The notes: generated by a model not told the origin, from the sequence alone. 64,000 nucleotides of DNA from Flavobacterium sp. ZT3R18 (GCF_007097385.1 NZ_VJZS01000008.1:124001-188000); one strand, 5' to 3'. Shown: positions 40,801-50,650, counted from the stretch's first letter. Numbers and translations are program-made.

Positions 40801-42945
40801 ATGAAAAAAGTAATTTTATTTTTAACCATGTGTCTAATGGCTTTTCCTGTGAGAGCCGATGAAGGAATGTGGTTTTTAATGTTTATAGAAAGATTGAACC
40901 ATAGGGATATGGAAAAAATGGGCTTGCAATTGACAGCCGAAGAGATTTACAGTATCAATCACCATAGCTTGAAGGATGCCGTAGTGCAATTCAATGGAGG
41001 TTGTACAGCCGAAATCGTTTCAAAAGAAGGTTTGGTACTAACCAATCACCACTGTGGATATGATGCGATTGCAGAACTTTCTACAGAAGAACAAAACTAT
41101 TTAAAAAACGGTTTCTGGGCCAAAGACCGAAGTGCTGAATTGAAACCAAAATCATTATATGTGCGTTTCTTCGTTCGTATGGATGATGTTTCTAAAAGGA
41201 TTTTATCAAAAGTAAATGATAAAATGACCGAAGCAGAGCGCAATAAAGCGATTCAGCAAGAAATGGCTTTGATTGAAAAAGAAAACAATGAAGGTGGAAA
41301 ATACACCGTATCCGTTCGTCCTTTCTTTCAAGGAAATGAATATTACTATTTTGTTTACCAAGATTACAAAGACGTTCGTTTAGTAGGAACACCTACAGAA
41401 AGTCTTGGGAAATTTGGTGGAGATACCGATAACTGGGAATGGCCTCGTCATACTGCAGATTTCTCTATGTTTAGAGTGTATGCAGATAAAGACGGAAACC
41501 CGGCTGAATATTCTAAAGACAATGTGCCTTTACAACCGAAACACCATTTGCCAATTAGTATAAAAGGGGTAAAAGAAAATGATTTTGCAATGATTCTGGG
41601 ATATCCAGGAAGAACAAACCGTTGGATGCCTTCTGGTGGAATAGCACAAAATGTTGGGTATGGGTATCCGTCATGGGTTGAAGGTGCCAAAACCGGAATG
41701 GATAACATGAAGAAGTACATGAGCAAAGATGAAGCCGTAAATTTGAAATACGCTTCTAAATACGCTTCTACTGCCAATTACTGGAAAAACCGTCAAGGGA
41801 TGATTGATGCATTGACTAAAGCGCAAACCGCTAGTGCAAAGTCAAAAGAAGAAGCTAAATTTAATTCTTGGGCCAATAAAGCAGAGAATAAAGCAAAATA
41901 CGGAAATGTGATTGCTACCATAAATGACTATTATGCAAAAACAAATTTAAAATCGCGTCATGACAATTACCTTTCTCAATTAGCGAGAACGACTTCTTAT
42001 GGAGCTGGTCCTTCGGTATTAGGGAACGCGTTGATTGCGTATTATAAAGAGAATGAAGCGAAAAGAACTGAAATGCTTCCTAAATTAAATGCTTTAGTCG
42101 AAAATTATTATGGAGAGTTTTATGCTCCTTTAGAAAAAGATGTTTTGACAGCACAATTGAATTTGTATGCTGCCAAAGCATCAGAATATGGTTTGGCTCC
42201 AGTTATAGCTACAATGAAAGCAGCCAATAACGGTAATTTTGCTGCCGATGTCGATAAAGCAATTGCAGCCAGTATTTTTGCAACAAAAGAATCGGTTGAG
42301 GCTTTTATGAAAGATCCAAAAGCAGAATCAATTGCGACCGATCCTTTGTATGTAATCTCAAATGATTTGATGACTAAGATCAGAGCTAAATCGCCTGAGC
42401 AATTAAAATCTGATGATGATTTCGCTATCGCTTACCGCAAATTGGTGGAAGGTTTAAGAGAATCAAAATTGAATACCATTCAGTATCCAGATGCCAATTC
42501 TACTTTGCGTTTAACGTACGGAAAAGTACGCGCTTTGCCAGCGGACAAACGTAATGATGCCAAAATCAATAATTATACAACTATGACAGGAATGGTCAAA
42601 AAGTATAAAGCAGGAGATGCCGAGTTTGATTTACCAGCTCGTTTGTTGGAATTAAACAAAGCGCAAGATTTTGGAGAATATGCCGATAAAGCAGGGTATA
42701 TGCCAGTGAATTTCTTAACCGATAATGATATTACTGGTGGGAATTCAGGTTCTCCAGTATTGAATGGAAAAGGAGAATTAATCGGTGTGGCTTTTGATGG
42801 TAATATCGAAGCTATGGCGGGTGATGTTATTTTTGACAAAAAACTACAACGTACGATCAATCTTGATATTCGCTATGTACTTTGGATTATTGATAAATAT
42901 GCTGGAGCGCATAACATTATTGAAGAAATGACCATCATCAAATAG
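40801..42945 (+). CDS. S46 family dipeptidyl peptidase (DPP7-like)
   Basis: A 714-residue periplasmic serine peptidase. The signal peptide is MKKVILFLTMCLMAFPVRA. Catalytic segments: histidine in LTNHHCGYDAI (residues about 80-90), aspartate in DTDNWEWPRHTADFSMF, serine in TGGNSGSPVLNGKGELIGVA near residue 648. The S1-site segment reads FDGN; DPP7 enzymes (hydrophobic P1) have Gly here while DPP11 (acidic P1) has Arg, which favours DPP7. The family releases dipeptides from N-termini and supports growth on peptides in asaccharolytic Bacteroidetes. Confidence 0.94.
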   Translation: MKKVILFLTMCLMAFPVRADEGMWFLMFIERLNHRDMEKMGLQLTAEEIYSINHHSLKDAVVQFNGGCTAEIVSKEGLVLTNHHCGYDAIAELSTEEQNYLKNGFWAKDRSAELKPKSLYVRFFVRMDDVSKRILSKVNDKMTEAERNKAIQQEMALIEKENNEGGKYTVSVRPFFQGNEYYYFVYQDYKDVRLVGTPTESLGKFGGDTDNWEWPRHTADFSMFRVYADKDGNPAEYSKDNVPLQPKHHLPISIKGVKENDFAMILGYPGRTNRWMPSGGIAQNVGYGYPSWVEGAKTGMDNMKKYMSKDEAVNLKYASKYASTANYWKNRQGMIDALTKAQTASAKSKEEAKFNSWANKAENKAKYGNVIATINDYYAKTNLKSRHDNYLSQLARTTSYGAGPSVLGNALIAYYKENEAKRTEMLPKLNALVENYYGEFYAPLEKDVLTAQLNLYAAKASEYGLAPVIATMKAANNGNFAADVDKAIAASIFATKESVEAFMKDPKAESIATDPLYVISNDLMTKIRAKSPEQLKSDDDFAIAYRKLVEGLRESKLNTIQYPDANSTLRLTYGKVRALPADKRNDAKINNYTTMTGMVKKYKAGDAEFDLPARLLELNKAQDFGEYADKAGYMPVNFLTDNDITGGNSGSPVLNGKGELIGVAFDGNIEAMAGDVIFDKKLQRTINLDIRYVLWIIDKYAGAHNIIEEMTIIK

Positions 42946-42973
42946 GTAGAGACGCAATGCATTGCGTCTCTAC
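42946..42973. repeat. Perfect 28-bp palindrome
   Basis: GTAGAGACGCAATG and its complement CATTGCGTCTCTAC make a perfect palindrome right after the S46 stop codon. A trailing TGCATTGCG repeats part of it. It looks like a REP-type or miniature element; the type is not established. Confidence 0.85.
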
Positions 42974-42995
42974 TGCATTGCGTTTTTTTTAGACA

Positions 42996-43035
42996 AAAAA
43001 AGCCGTCTCATTTTCGTTAGTGAGACGGTTTTTTT
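42996..43035 (+). terminator. Intrinsic terminator after the S46 peptidase
   Basis: CCGTCTCA (43003-43010), loop TTTTCGTTAG, TGAGACGG (43021-43028) and T tract. The left side A-tract also allows action on the minus strand. Confidence 0.8.
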
Positions 43036-43090
43036 ATTTTGGATAAATAACTTTAAGGTTTTGCTACGAATGATGAAGTGAAAGTTTTTC

Positions 43091-43169
43091 GCCACGAATT
43101 TCACTAATTCGCACTAATTCCTTTAAATTATAAAAGAAAAATTCGTGTGAAATTCGTGAAATTCGTGGC
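43091..43169. repeat. Inverted repeat GCCACGAATTTCAC
   Basis: GCCACGAATTTCAC (43091-43104) and GTGAAATTCGTGGC (43156-43169) are perfect inverted copies, with several internal ATTCG-containing units between. Repeats of this style recur between genes in flavobacteria, so this is probably a dispersed intergenic element. Confidence 0.65.
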
Positions 43170-43239
43170 TCATTTTTTTAAAACGTTTTATGAAACCTAG
43201 TTATGTAGTAGAACCAAATTTAATAATGGGTTCTATATT

Positions 43240-44232
43240 TTATTTATCATTATAAGTGTCAAATAAAAATTGCAAGGTTTCTGGGATATTATTGGCCTGT
43301 ATCTTTGGGTATTTTATAGGAGAATCGAGCCAGTTTTCTATTATTAGATCAAAATCATCGCCAATATCATAAAGAACCGGGACGCCCATTTTTTTGAGAG
43401 CCGCCGCATTGCATTCTTGCTCATAATGCTTCCGAATAGGAATAGAGAGTATTTTTTTTCTTAAATATAATGCTTCTGCTGGGGTTTCAAATCCTCCTCC
43501 AGTGATGATGCCTTCACAGTTTGTGAGACTTTTGTTGAAGTATTCTTGGTTGACAGGGTAATACGTGACGTTTTTTATGGTGTGTTTGGTTTGTATGCCA
43601 TTCAAAAACCAATGAAAAGATAAATTAGGTAGTTTGTTGAAGGCTCGCTCTAAACAATCCTGTTGAAAAGAGGGTAGATAAACCGTGATATGCCCTTTGT
43701 TTTTCGGTTCGGCATTTGCGATTTCATCTTTGATAATGGGAGGATAAATAAAATCATCGTATTTGTCAAAATGCAAGCCGATGTTTTTTGGAGAAGGAGC
43801 ATAATGTTTGAGAATCATTTCGCCCATAAGATTCTTTTTCTCGGGTCTTGGAGTTTTAGGAGATATAAAACTAGCTTGATGTCCAAATTGTATCGAATGT
43901 ACTTTTTGCAATTTGCATGCCAAAGACGTAATCGAATCAAAATCATTGATGACCACATCGTAGTTTTTCAGCGGTAAGGAATTGGCGTCTTTATAGATTT
44001 GTTTGGGTTTAATGTTTTTGGCAATATCCCAATAATTCAAACCGCCACATTTACTGTAATGCAAGCTACAGCCTTCGCTTTTGAATTTTATAGGCAAATT
44101 GACATCTAGACTGGCATTGTTGCCACTCATGAAGAAATCAACTTCACCAAATTTTTGCAGATAAGGATATAGTTGTACGGCTCTGCTGATGTGTCCGTTA
44201 CCCGTTGCCTGAATGGCGTAAAATATTTTCAT
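43240..44232 (-). CDS. Glycosyltransferase, MJ1255/GT28-like
   Basis: A 330-residue protein from ATG 44232 (MKIFYAIQATGNGHISRAVQ). The GNGHxxR N-terminal loop and the late GGGFETPAEALYLRKKILSI are typical of GT-B fold MurG/UGT-like transferases, with a C-terminal donor-nucleotide site. The acceptor is unknown. A frame to 44274 overlaps the upstream gene and is rejected. It follows the LpxH-like gene by 19 bases, so the pair may act on envelope glycolipid. Confidence 0.82.
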   Translation of the reverse strand: MKIFYAIQATGNGHISRAVQLYPYLQKFGEVDFFMSGNNASLDVNLPIKFKSEGCSLHYSKCGGLNYWDIAKNIKPKQIYKDANSLPLKNYDVVINDFDSITSLACKLQKVHSIQFGHQASFISPKTPRPEKKNLMGEMILKHYAPSPKNIGLHFDKYDDFIYPPIIKDEIANAEPKNKGHITVYLPSFQQDCLERAFNKLPNLSFHWFLNGIQTKHTIKNVTYYPVNQEYFNKSLTNCEGIITGGGFETPAEALYLRKKILSIPIRKHYEQECNAAALKKMGVPVLYDIGDDFDLIIENWLDSPIKYPKIQANNIPETLQFLFDTYNDK

Positions 44233-44251
44233 TACTGATTGTTTTGGTTTT

Positions 44252-45067
44252 TTAAGAGAGGATTTTGTTGACAATGTCGTTCACTATTTTTTCCTCATGG
44301 GAGTCAGCGTCTTTGTAGTGGTCTGCTTTGTAATGATAAAGACTCCATTTTTGTTTTTTATATTCTAATGCTGTAAGATTTTCGATCCAGTCGCCACTGT
44401 TCAGGTACATTACTTTCCCGTGTTCGTTTTCTATTTCCTTCATTTGGGGTTTATGAATGTGCCCGCAAACTACATAACTGTATTTTTTTTGGATGGCGAT
44501 TTCGGCAGCAGTAGTTTCAAAATTCGAGATAAAGGAAACTGCTTTCTTGACACTGTCTTTAATCATTTTAGAGTAGCTTCTTTTTTCTTTGCCTAAAATT
44601 TCCAAAAACCAATTGATCAAACTGTTAATCAAAATCAATAAATCGTATCCTTTTCCGCCTAGTTTGGCGAGGATTTTGGCATACCCTTGAGTCGAAGAGT
44701 CGAATACATCTCCATGAAAAATCCACGTTTTTTTGCCGTCTAAATCCAGAATAAGTTTATCGACCAATTCAAAATTACCTAATATAAAGTCAGAGTATTT
44801 ACGTAACGCTTCGTCATGATTTCCGGTAATGTATATGACTCTAGTACCAAGGTTGGACATTTTTATAATTTGTCGCAATACATTCATGTGAGCAGCGGGG
44901 AAATAACTTTTGGTAAAACTCCACATGTCGATAATGTCTCCATTTAAAACCAATGTTTGTGGATTTATTGATTTTAAATACTGCAACAATTCTTTGGCAT
45001 GGCATCCGTATGTGCCAAGGTGGATGTCACTTATAACCACCAGCGGAATTTTTCTTTTCCTTTTCAT
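44252..45067 (-). CDS. LpxH-like metallophosphoesterase
   Basis: A 271-residue calcineurin-like phosphoesterase. Motifs in order: VISDIHLG, LNGDIIDMWSF, YITGNHDEALRK, IFHGD, and CGHIHKPQ. This pattern with DIHLG and GHIHKP fits UDP-2,3-diacylglucosamine diphosphatase-type enzymes of lipid A synthesis. A standard LpxH or an LpxH2-like role cannot be separated by eye. The length is as usual. It is cotranscribed with the glycosyltransferase. Confidence 0.85.
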   Translation of the reverse strand: MKRKRKIPLVVISDIHLGTYGCHAKELLQYLKSINPQTLVLNGDIIDMWSFTKSYFPAAHMNVLRQIIKMSNLGTRVIYITGNHDEALRKYSDFILGNFELVDKLILDLDGKKTWIFHGDVFDSSTQGYAKILAKLGGKGYDLLILINSLINWFLEILGKEKRSYSKMIKDSVKKAVSFISNFETTAAEIAIQKKYSYVVCGHIHKPQMKEIENEHGKVMYLNSGDWIENLTALEYKKQKWSLYHYKADHYKDADSHEEKIVNDIVNKILS

Positions 45068-45411
45068 AATTAGTTTTTACGAAAGTAAGACGGCTATGTT
45101 ATGTCAATGTGTTTTTAGTATTATTTGTATATAAAAAATAGGACTGTCAGTTTGTGGTAAGATAGTATCCGTAATATTATTGTCATTTCGATGAAAGAGG
45201 TTGAAAGTTCTTTTTGTATATTTGACTTCGGTGTAAACCGAAATTTAAGTAATAAAAGTCTCCGTATTTTGCAAGTTTTGAAAAATCCGAAAATAAGGCT
45301 TAATTTAATTTTAAATCACTAGTAAATAGTATATTACATTTAGTTTTATTGCGGCACTCTGCCATAGCTAAACATATATTTTATTAGCCCTAACGATCTA
45401 ATCCCTAATTT
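45068..45411. other. Promoter region of the DUF1624 gene
   Basis: A gene-free 344-base stretch. TATATTTG at 45217-45224 (plus strand) matches the -7 consensus. The 190 bases between it and the DUF1624 ATG are AT-rich and hold no recognisable element. Confidence 0.4.
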
Positions 45412-46584
45412 ATGGCATCACTTACCAATACCAGAATAGAATCCGTTGACTTACTAAAAGGTTTGATGATGGTTATAATGGCACTCGACCATGTGAGGGA
45501 TTATTTTCATTATTCGGCTTTCTTTTTTGACCCAACAGACCCCATTCAAAGTAATTTACCCCTCTTTTTTACACGATGGATAACCCATTTTTGTGCGCCT
45601 ACGTTTAGTTTTTTGGCAGGGCTGTCCGCATTTATGGCTGGCAAAAGGAAAACCCGGAATGAGTTATCTGGTTTTTTATTAAAACGGGGGCTTTGGTTGG
45701 TTTTTATAGAGTTGACCATTGTAGGCTTTGCGTGGTTTTTTGATGTTCAGTTCAGGACCTTTGGCTTGCTTGTGATATGGTCATTAGGAATTAGTATGAT
45801 AGTTTTGGCAGTTTTGATTTATTTGCCAAGAACCTATATTCTAATTTTTAGCTTGTTGCTTATTTGCTGTCATAACCTGTTTGACAACGTTCATTTTTCT
45901 GGAAATGTATTGTGGGCTGTTATTCATGAACAAACTTTTTATGCATTGTCTGACCACACCCAATTGCTGATTGGATACCCACTTGTTCCATGGATTGGAG
46001 TAATGGCATTAGGATATTGTTTTGGTGCATTGTATGATAAATCTTTTGACAGTGCCAAACGACAGAAAATATTCAACAGTATTGGTGGAATTGCTATTGC
46101 AATTTTTATTCTATTACGATTGACAAATCTGTATGGTGACCCAAAGGAATTTAAACATTATGATACTTTGTCCCAAGATCTAATTTCTTTTTTTAATCCA
46201 AGTAAGTATCCGCCGTCACTTTTGTATGTATTGATGACTTTGGGTGCGGCTTTCCTATTTCTGGCGAACACTGAAAAGCTCAAAGGAAAGATTGTAGATT
46301 TCTTCTCTACTTTCGGAAGAGTTCCTTTTTTTTACTACATCCTGCATCTTTACTTAATTCACATATTGGCAATGATTTTTGCCCAACTGTCTGGTTTTGG
46401 TTGGCAAAAACTGATTCTCTCCACATGGATAGGATTTGAACCCAATATGAAAGGCTATGGCTATAGTCTTTGGGTGGTTTATGCGATTTGGATTGGAATT
46501 ATTTTGATGCTTTATCCATTCTGTGAAAAGTTTGATGAGTATAAACAAGCGAATAAGGAAAAATGGTGGTTGAGTTATTTGTAA
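45412..46584 (+). CDS. DUF1624 family membrane protein (acyltransferase-like)
   Basis: A 390-residue protein with about ten membrane segments. The opening RIESVDLLKGLMMVIMALDHVRDYFH is the DUF1624/HGSNAT-type motif (R-x-x-x-x-D-x-x-R/K-G and DH). A later W-x-x-x-H-x-CAPTFSFLAGLSAF fits too. Members are thought to move acetyl groups across the membrane; the activity of this one is unknown. It stands before the YdeI-like gene on the same strand. Confidence 0.85.
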   Translation: MASLTNTRIESVDLLKGLMMVIMALDHVRDYFHYSAFFFDPTDPIQSNLPLFFTRWITHFCAPTFSFLAGLSAFMAGKRKTRNELSGFLLKRGLWLVFIELTIVGFAWFFDVQFRTFGLLVIWSLGISMIVLAVLIYLPRTYILIFSLLLICCHNLFDNVHFSGNVLWAVIHEQTFYALSDHTQLLIGYPLVPWIGVMALGYCFGALYDKSFDSAKRQKIFNSIGGIAIAIFILLRLTNLYGDPKEFKHYDTLSQDLISFFNPSKYPPSLLYVLMTLGAAFLFLANTEKLKGKIVDFFSTFGRVPFFYYILHLYLIHILAMIFAQLSGFGWQKLILSTWIGFEPNMKGYGYSLWVVYAIWIGIILMLYPFCEKFDEYKQANKEKWWLSYL

Positions 46585-46640
46585 AAACAATTCACAACTA
46601 GTTTTCCTTCTGATAGAAAATAATTTTTGTTAATCAATAG

Positions 46641-47228
46641 ATGAATAGTATGAATCCTAAAGTTGATTTTTATTTTAGTAAATCCGAAAAATGGCAGTCA
46701 GCACTGGAGCAATTGAGAAGGATTGTTCTGGATTGTCAGTTGACCGAAGAATTAAAATGGGGTTGTCCTTGCTACACGTTTCAGGGAAACAACATTGTTT
46801 TGATACATGAGTTTAAAGAATATTGTGCGCTTTTGTTTTTCAAAGGAGCCTTGTTAAATGATGCCAATGACATTCTAATCCAACAAACGAAGAATGTGCA
46901 GGCGGCAAGACAGATTCGGTTTACCAATGTTCAGGAAATAGTGGAGAAAGAAGCCATTTTGAAAGCCTATATTTATGAAGCTATTGAAGTGGAAAAAGCT
47001 GGCTTGGAAGTGCAATTCAAAAAAACGGATGAATTCATCATCGCATCCGCATTTCAAAAGAAATTAGACGAATTTCCCGGCTTGAAAAGCGCTTTCGAAG
47101 CCTTGACACCAGGACGGCAGAAAGCCTATTTACTGCATTTTTCGGCGCCCAAACAATCCAAAACTCAGGAGTCAAGGGTTGAGAAATACATGCCGCAAAT
47201 TCTCAGCGGTAAGGGGTTGAATGATTAG
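46641..47228 (+). CDS. YdeI/OmdA-like protein (DUF1801 plus OmdA)
   Basis: A 195-residue cytoplasmic protein. The first half is DUF1801-like: YFSKSEKWQSALEQLRRIVL, ELKWGCPCYTFQGNNIVLIH, LLFFKGALLND. The C-terminal half (residues about 130-195) is a helical OmdA-type segment with FQKKLDEFPGLKSAFEALTP and GRQKAYLLHFSAPKQSKTQE. It is of unknown biochemical role, sometimes induced by stress in other bacteria. Confidence 0.85.
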   Translation: MNSMNPKVDFYFSKSEKWQSALEQLRRIVLDCQLTEELKWGCPCYTFQGNNIVLIHEFKEYCALLFFKGALLNDANDILIQQTKNVQAARQIRFTNVQEIVEKEAILKAYIYEAIEVEKAGLEVQFKKTDEFIIASAFQKKLDEFPGLKSAFEALTPGRQKAYLLHFSAPKQSKTQESRVEKYMPQILSGKGLND

Positions 47229-47275
47229 CAAAGAGGAGAAAATAAAGGCATCAAATTAAATCCATCAAGAAAAGT

Positions 47276-47851
47276 ATGTCTGAAATATTCAAGAACCATT
47301 TAGCAAAATTTATCGAAATAAACGAAGAAGAGCTTTCTGGTATTTTACTCTTTTTTCAGATTAAAAAGGTCAAGAAAAAAGAAAATTTGCTTGTAGAAGG
47401 ACAGATTTGCAAATCGCATTATTTTGTGCTGAATGGTTGTTTGCGAAAGTTTTTCATCAATGGAAAAGGCATGGAACAAACCACCGAATTTGCAATAGAA
47501 AATTGGTGGATGACGGATAATTTTGCCTACGAGAGAGGCTTGTCAACAGAATTTTGCATTCAGGCGGTAGAGAATTCAGAAATTTTAAGCATTGACCGTG
47601 ATGCACAAGAAAGGTTGCTGATAGAATTCCCAAAAATGGAACGCTATTTTAGATTCATCTATCAACGCGCTTACGCAGCCACACAAATGCGGATAAAATA
47701 CCTGTATGACTTTTCGAAAGAAGAGTTCTACGATCATCTGTGCAAGGGGCATCCTGAATTTGTGCAAAGGATTCCACAGTATTTAATTGCTTCTTTTTTA
47801 GGTTTTACCCCAGAATATTTAAGCGAAATCAGGAATAAAAAGCGTTCTTAA
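47276..47851 (+). CDS. Crp/Fnr-family regulator
   Basis: A 191-residue protein. The cyclic-nucleotide-binding-like fold is seen in KKKENLLVEGQICKSHYFVL with NGCLRKFF, and the C-terminal HTH in RIPQYLIASFLGFTPEYLSE. The residues that bind cAMP phosphate in Crp are not evident. It is 60 bases ahead of the AhpD-like gene, which it may regulate. Confidence 0.87.
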   Translation: MSEIFKNHLAKFIEINEEELSGILLFFQIKKVKKKENLLVEGQICKSHYFVLNGCLRKFFINGKGMEQTTEFAIENWWMTDNFAYERGLSTEFCIQAVENSEILSIDRDAQERLLIEFPKMERYFRFIYQRAYAATQMRIKYLYDFSKEEFYDHLCKGHPEFVQRIPQYLIASFLGFTPEYLSEIRNKKRS

Positions 47852-47917
47852 ACTGGTTTAAGTTTTTTTTATTATCTATTTCGGAAATTTGTCCTGTTAA
47901 TTTAAAACAAACAAAAA

Positions 47918-48358
47918 ATGGAAAAGAGAATAAACATCAACGAGATAGAACCTCAAGCTTATAAAGCCATGTATGCTTTGGAAGGTTATTTGGCAACAAG
48001 CCAATTGTCAAAAACACACAAGGAATTAATAAAAATTAGAGCTTCCCAAATCAATGGTTGTGCATTTTGTATCGATATGCACACCAAAGATGCGCTAAAA
48101 TATGGCGAAACCACCCAACGTATTTTTTTGCTGAATGCTTGGCGTGAAACCAATTTATTTACGGAGGAAGAAAAAGTGATTTTGGCCATTACCGAAGAAA
48201 TTACATTGATCCATAATCACGGTTTATCTGCCGAAACGTATAAAAAAGCAGAAGAGTTTTTTGATAAAAATACAATCGCCCAGATTATAATGGCAATTGT
48301 AACCATAAATGCTTGGAACAGAATTGCAGTAAGCACACAGTTGGAGCCGGCGAAATAA
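47918..48358 (+). CDS. AhpD/carboxymuconolactone decarboxylase-like protein
   Basis: A 146-residue protein of the CMD/AhpD family with the redox motif NGCAFCIDMHTKDALKYGE (C-x-x-C and the downstream histidine). Such proteins serve as alkylhydroperoxidases or related reductants. It ends with TINAWNRIAVSTQ, as usual. Upstream is a Crp-like regulator; a terminator follows 27 bases after the stop. Confidence 0.9.
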   Translation: MEKRININEIEPQAYKAMYALEGYLATSQLSKTHKELIKIRASQINGCAFCIDMHTKDALKYGETTQRIFLLNAWRETNLFTEEEKVILAITEEITLIHNHGLSAETYKKAEEFFDKNTIAQIIMAIVTINAWNRIAVSTQLEPAK

Positions 48359-48384
48359 AAGGTTATTGTCAACAGCAAGAATAG

Positions 48385-48420
48385 AAAAGCGCAAGAGTCA
48401 GGAACTTTTGCGCTTTTTTT
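48385..48420 (+). terminator. Intrinsic terminator of the AhpD-like gene
   Basis: AAAAGCGCAA (48385-48394) pairs with TTGCGCTTTT (48408-48417), followed by T residues. Confidence 0.85.
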
Positions 48421-48543
48421 ATGATAATTTACGACAAAAGCCGATGTTGCGTAAAGTTTCTAGCTGCAAGATTGATTTTGATAGCACTCCTTTTTTTAAG
48501 TTAAAAGACAGCTATTCTTTTATAAATTCTTTATTTTTGGAGG

Positions 48544-49236
48544 ATGAAACTACTGGCAAGCGTCTTTTTGTTATTTCCAATACTATTATGTTCCCAATCT
48601 TTTGAAAAAGGGGAAAAATTATTTGTTGAAAAGAAATTTAATCAGGCACAACCTTTGTTAGAAAGTTTCTTAAAAAGCAATCCAAACCATCTTAAAACAA
48701 TAGAATATTTAGGGGATATTGCGGGCTATGATAAATTATGGGACAAGTCCATAAGCTATTATAAAAAACTGAAAACATTAAAACCCAAAGAAGCCAATTA
48801 TTATTATAAATATGGAGGGGCTTTGGGAATGAAAACTTCGGAAGTCAGTAAATTTAAAGCGTTAAGTCTGATTGGTGAAGTGAGGTCTTCGTTTGAAAAA
48901 GCGATTGTATTAAACCCAAAACACATCGAAGCACGATGGGCACTAATTGAATTGTACTTACAGCTGCCGGGGATTGTTGGGGGGAGTGAATCCAAAGCTA
49001 TCAAATATTCGACTGAGCTAAGAGATATTTCTCCAGTTGACGGCTATTTATCTCGGGGCCGTATCGAGGAATATTTTAATAGATACTTGGATGCTGAGGA
49101 GCAATATAAAAGAGCTGTTTTAATAGGCGGTTCCAAGATTTGTTATCAAAAATTGGCCGATTTGTATAAAAATAAAATGAAGCAACCCGATAAAGCCATT
49201 GCCGTTTGGGAAGAGTATAAGAATAAGAAACGATAG
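48544..49236 (+). CDS. Exported TPR-repeat protein
   Basis: A 230-residue protein: signal peptide MKLLASVFLLFPILLCSQ (ending in CSQS, either a cleaved or a lipid-type signal), then tetratricopeptide-like helices: FEKGEKLFVEKKFNQAQPLL, PNHLKTIEYLGDIAGYDKLW, ARWALIELYLQLPG, YLDAEEQYKRAVLIGG and a last one ending EYKNKKR. TPR arrays mediate protein binding; the partner is unknown. It starts 186 bases after the AhpD-like gene, downstream of its terminator. Confidence 0.82.
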   Translation: MKLLASVFLLFPILLCSQSFEKGEKLFVEKKFNQAQPLLESFLKSNPNHLKTIEYLGDIAGYDKLWDKSISYYKKLKTLKPKEANYYYKYGGALGMKTSEVSKFKALSLIGEVRSSFEKAIVLNPKHIEARWALIELYLQLPGIVGGSESKAIKYSTELRDISPVDGYLSRGRIEEYFNRYLDAEEQYKRAVLIGGSKICYQKLADLYKNKMKQPDKAIAVWEEYKNKKR

Positions 49237-49273
49237 ATCGGTTATTAGATAAAAGCAATATAAAGTATACTAA

Positions 49274-50629
49274 ATGAAAACACATTTCATTGCCATAGGC
49301 GGGAGCGCAATGCACAACCTAGCATTGGCATTACACAACAAAGGATATCAAGTTACGGGAAGTGACGACGCAATTTTTGAACCTTCAAAATCACGATTGG
49401 AGAAAAAAGGAATTTTACCGGCTGAGTTGGGTTGGTTCCCAGAGAAAATTACTACCGATATTGAAGCCGTAATTCTAGGAATGCATGCCAAAGCAGATAA
49501 TCCAGAACTCTTGAAAGCTCAGGAATTAGGACTTAAAATTTATTCATACCCAGAGTTTTTATACGAGCAGTCCAAAAACAAAACACGTGTAGTTATTGGA
49601 GGATCTCACGGGAAAACAACGATCACTTCCATGATTTTGCACGTGATGCATTACCATAATATAGAAGTCGATTATATGGTTGGAGCCCAACTGGAAGGAT
49701 TTGATACGATGGTACATCTTACCGAAGAGAATGATTTTATCGTTCTGGAAGGCGATGAGTATTTGTCTTCGCCAATAGACAGAAGACCTAAATTTCATTT
49801 GTACCAACCAAATATTGCCTTGATTTCTGGGATTGCTTGGGATCACATTAATGTTTTTCCAACCTATGATTTTTATGTAGAGCAGTTTGAAATTTTTATT
49901 GATAAAATTACAAACGGGGGAATTTTGGTTTACAATGAAGATGATTCCGAAGTGAAACGTGTTGCCGAGGCGGCTACTAATCCTATTCGTAAATTAGCGT
50001 ATCATACCCCAAAATATATAGTAAATGACGGTGTAACATTGTTGGAAACTCCAGAAGGTGCCATGCCTATTGAAGTGTTTGGCGCACACAATCTGAATAA
50101 TTTGGCTGGAGCCAAATGGATTTGCCAAAATATGGGGGTCGATGAAGCCGATTTCTATGAAGCGATTGCCAGTTTCAAAGGCGCATCCAAACGTTTGGAG
50201 AAAATTGCCGAAAGCAAAACCAAAGTTGCTTACAAAGATTTTGCCCATTCGCCTAGTAAAGTGGCTGCGACTACCAAAGCCGTAAAAGAGCAATACCCAA
50301 CTCGTACAGTAGTGGCTTGCTTAGAGTTGCACACCTACAGCAGTTTGAATGCCGAGTTTTTGAAAGAGTATGAAGGAGCGCTAGAATATGCAGATGTTGC
50401 GGTGGTTTTCTATTCGCCAGATGCGGTAAAAATCAAACAATTGGAAGAAGTGACGTATGAGCAAATTGCCAAAGCTTTTAATAGAGAAGATTTAATTATT
50501 TATACCAATCCAAAAGATTTTAAAGATTATTTATTTAATCTTAATCTAGAGAATTCAGCTTTGTTATTGATGAGTTCTGGAAATTACGGAGGATTAAATT
50601 TTGATGAGGTAAAAGGATTGATTTTGTAA
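49274..50629 (+). CDS. mpl: UDP-N-acetylmuramate:L-Ala-gamma-D-Glu-meso-DAP ligase
   Basis: A 451-residue Mur-ligase-family enzyme that returns recycled murein tripeptide to UDP-MurNAc. Marks: IAIGGSAMHNLALALHNKGY with GYQVTGSDD, the ATP loop VVIGGSHGKTTITSMILHVM, LEGDEYLSSPIDRRPKF, and AWDHINVFPTYDFYVEQF. The length fits Mpl rather than MurC. The N-terminal G-x-x-x-M-H (here GGSAMHN) is typical. Confidence 0.95.
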   Translation: MKTHFIAIGGSAMHNLALALHNKGYQVTGSDDAIFEPSKSRLEKKGILPAELGWFPEKITTDIEAVILGMHAKADNPELLKAQELGLKIYSYPEFLYEQSKNKTRVVIGGSHGKTTITSMILHVMHYHNIEVDYMVGAQLEGFDTMVHLTEENDFIVLEGDEYLSSPIDRRPKFHLYQPNIALISGIAWDHINVFPTYDFYVEQFEIFIDKITNGGILVYNEDDSEVKRVAEAATNPIRKLAYHTPKYIVNDGVTLLETPEGAMPIEVFGAHNLNNLAGAKWICQNMGVDEADFYEAIASFKGASKRLEKIAESKTKVAYKDFAHSPSKVAATTKAVKEQYPTRTVVACLELHTYSSLNAEFLKEYEGALEYADVAVVFYSPDAVKIKQLEEVTYEQIAKAFNREDLIIYTNPKDFKDYLFNLNLENSALLLMSSGNYGGLNFDEVKGLIL

Positions 50630-50650
50630 AAAAAATTGGCGACAAAGTTT

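Noticed and set aside
48366..48605. 79-codon frame after the AhpD-like gene
   Set aside because: It runs through a clear terminator and overlaps the signal peptide of the TPR gene.
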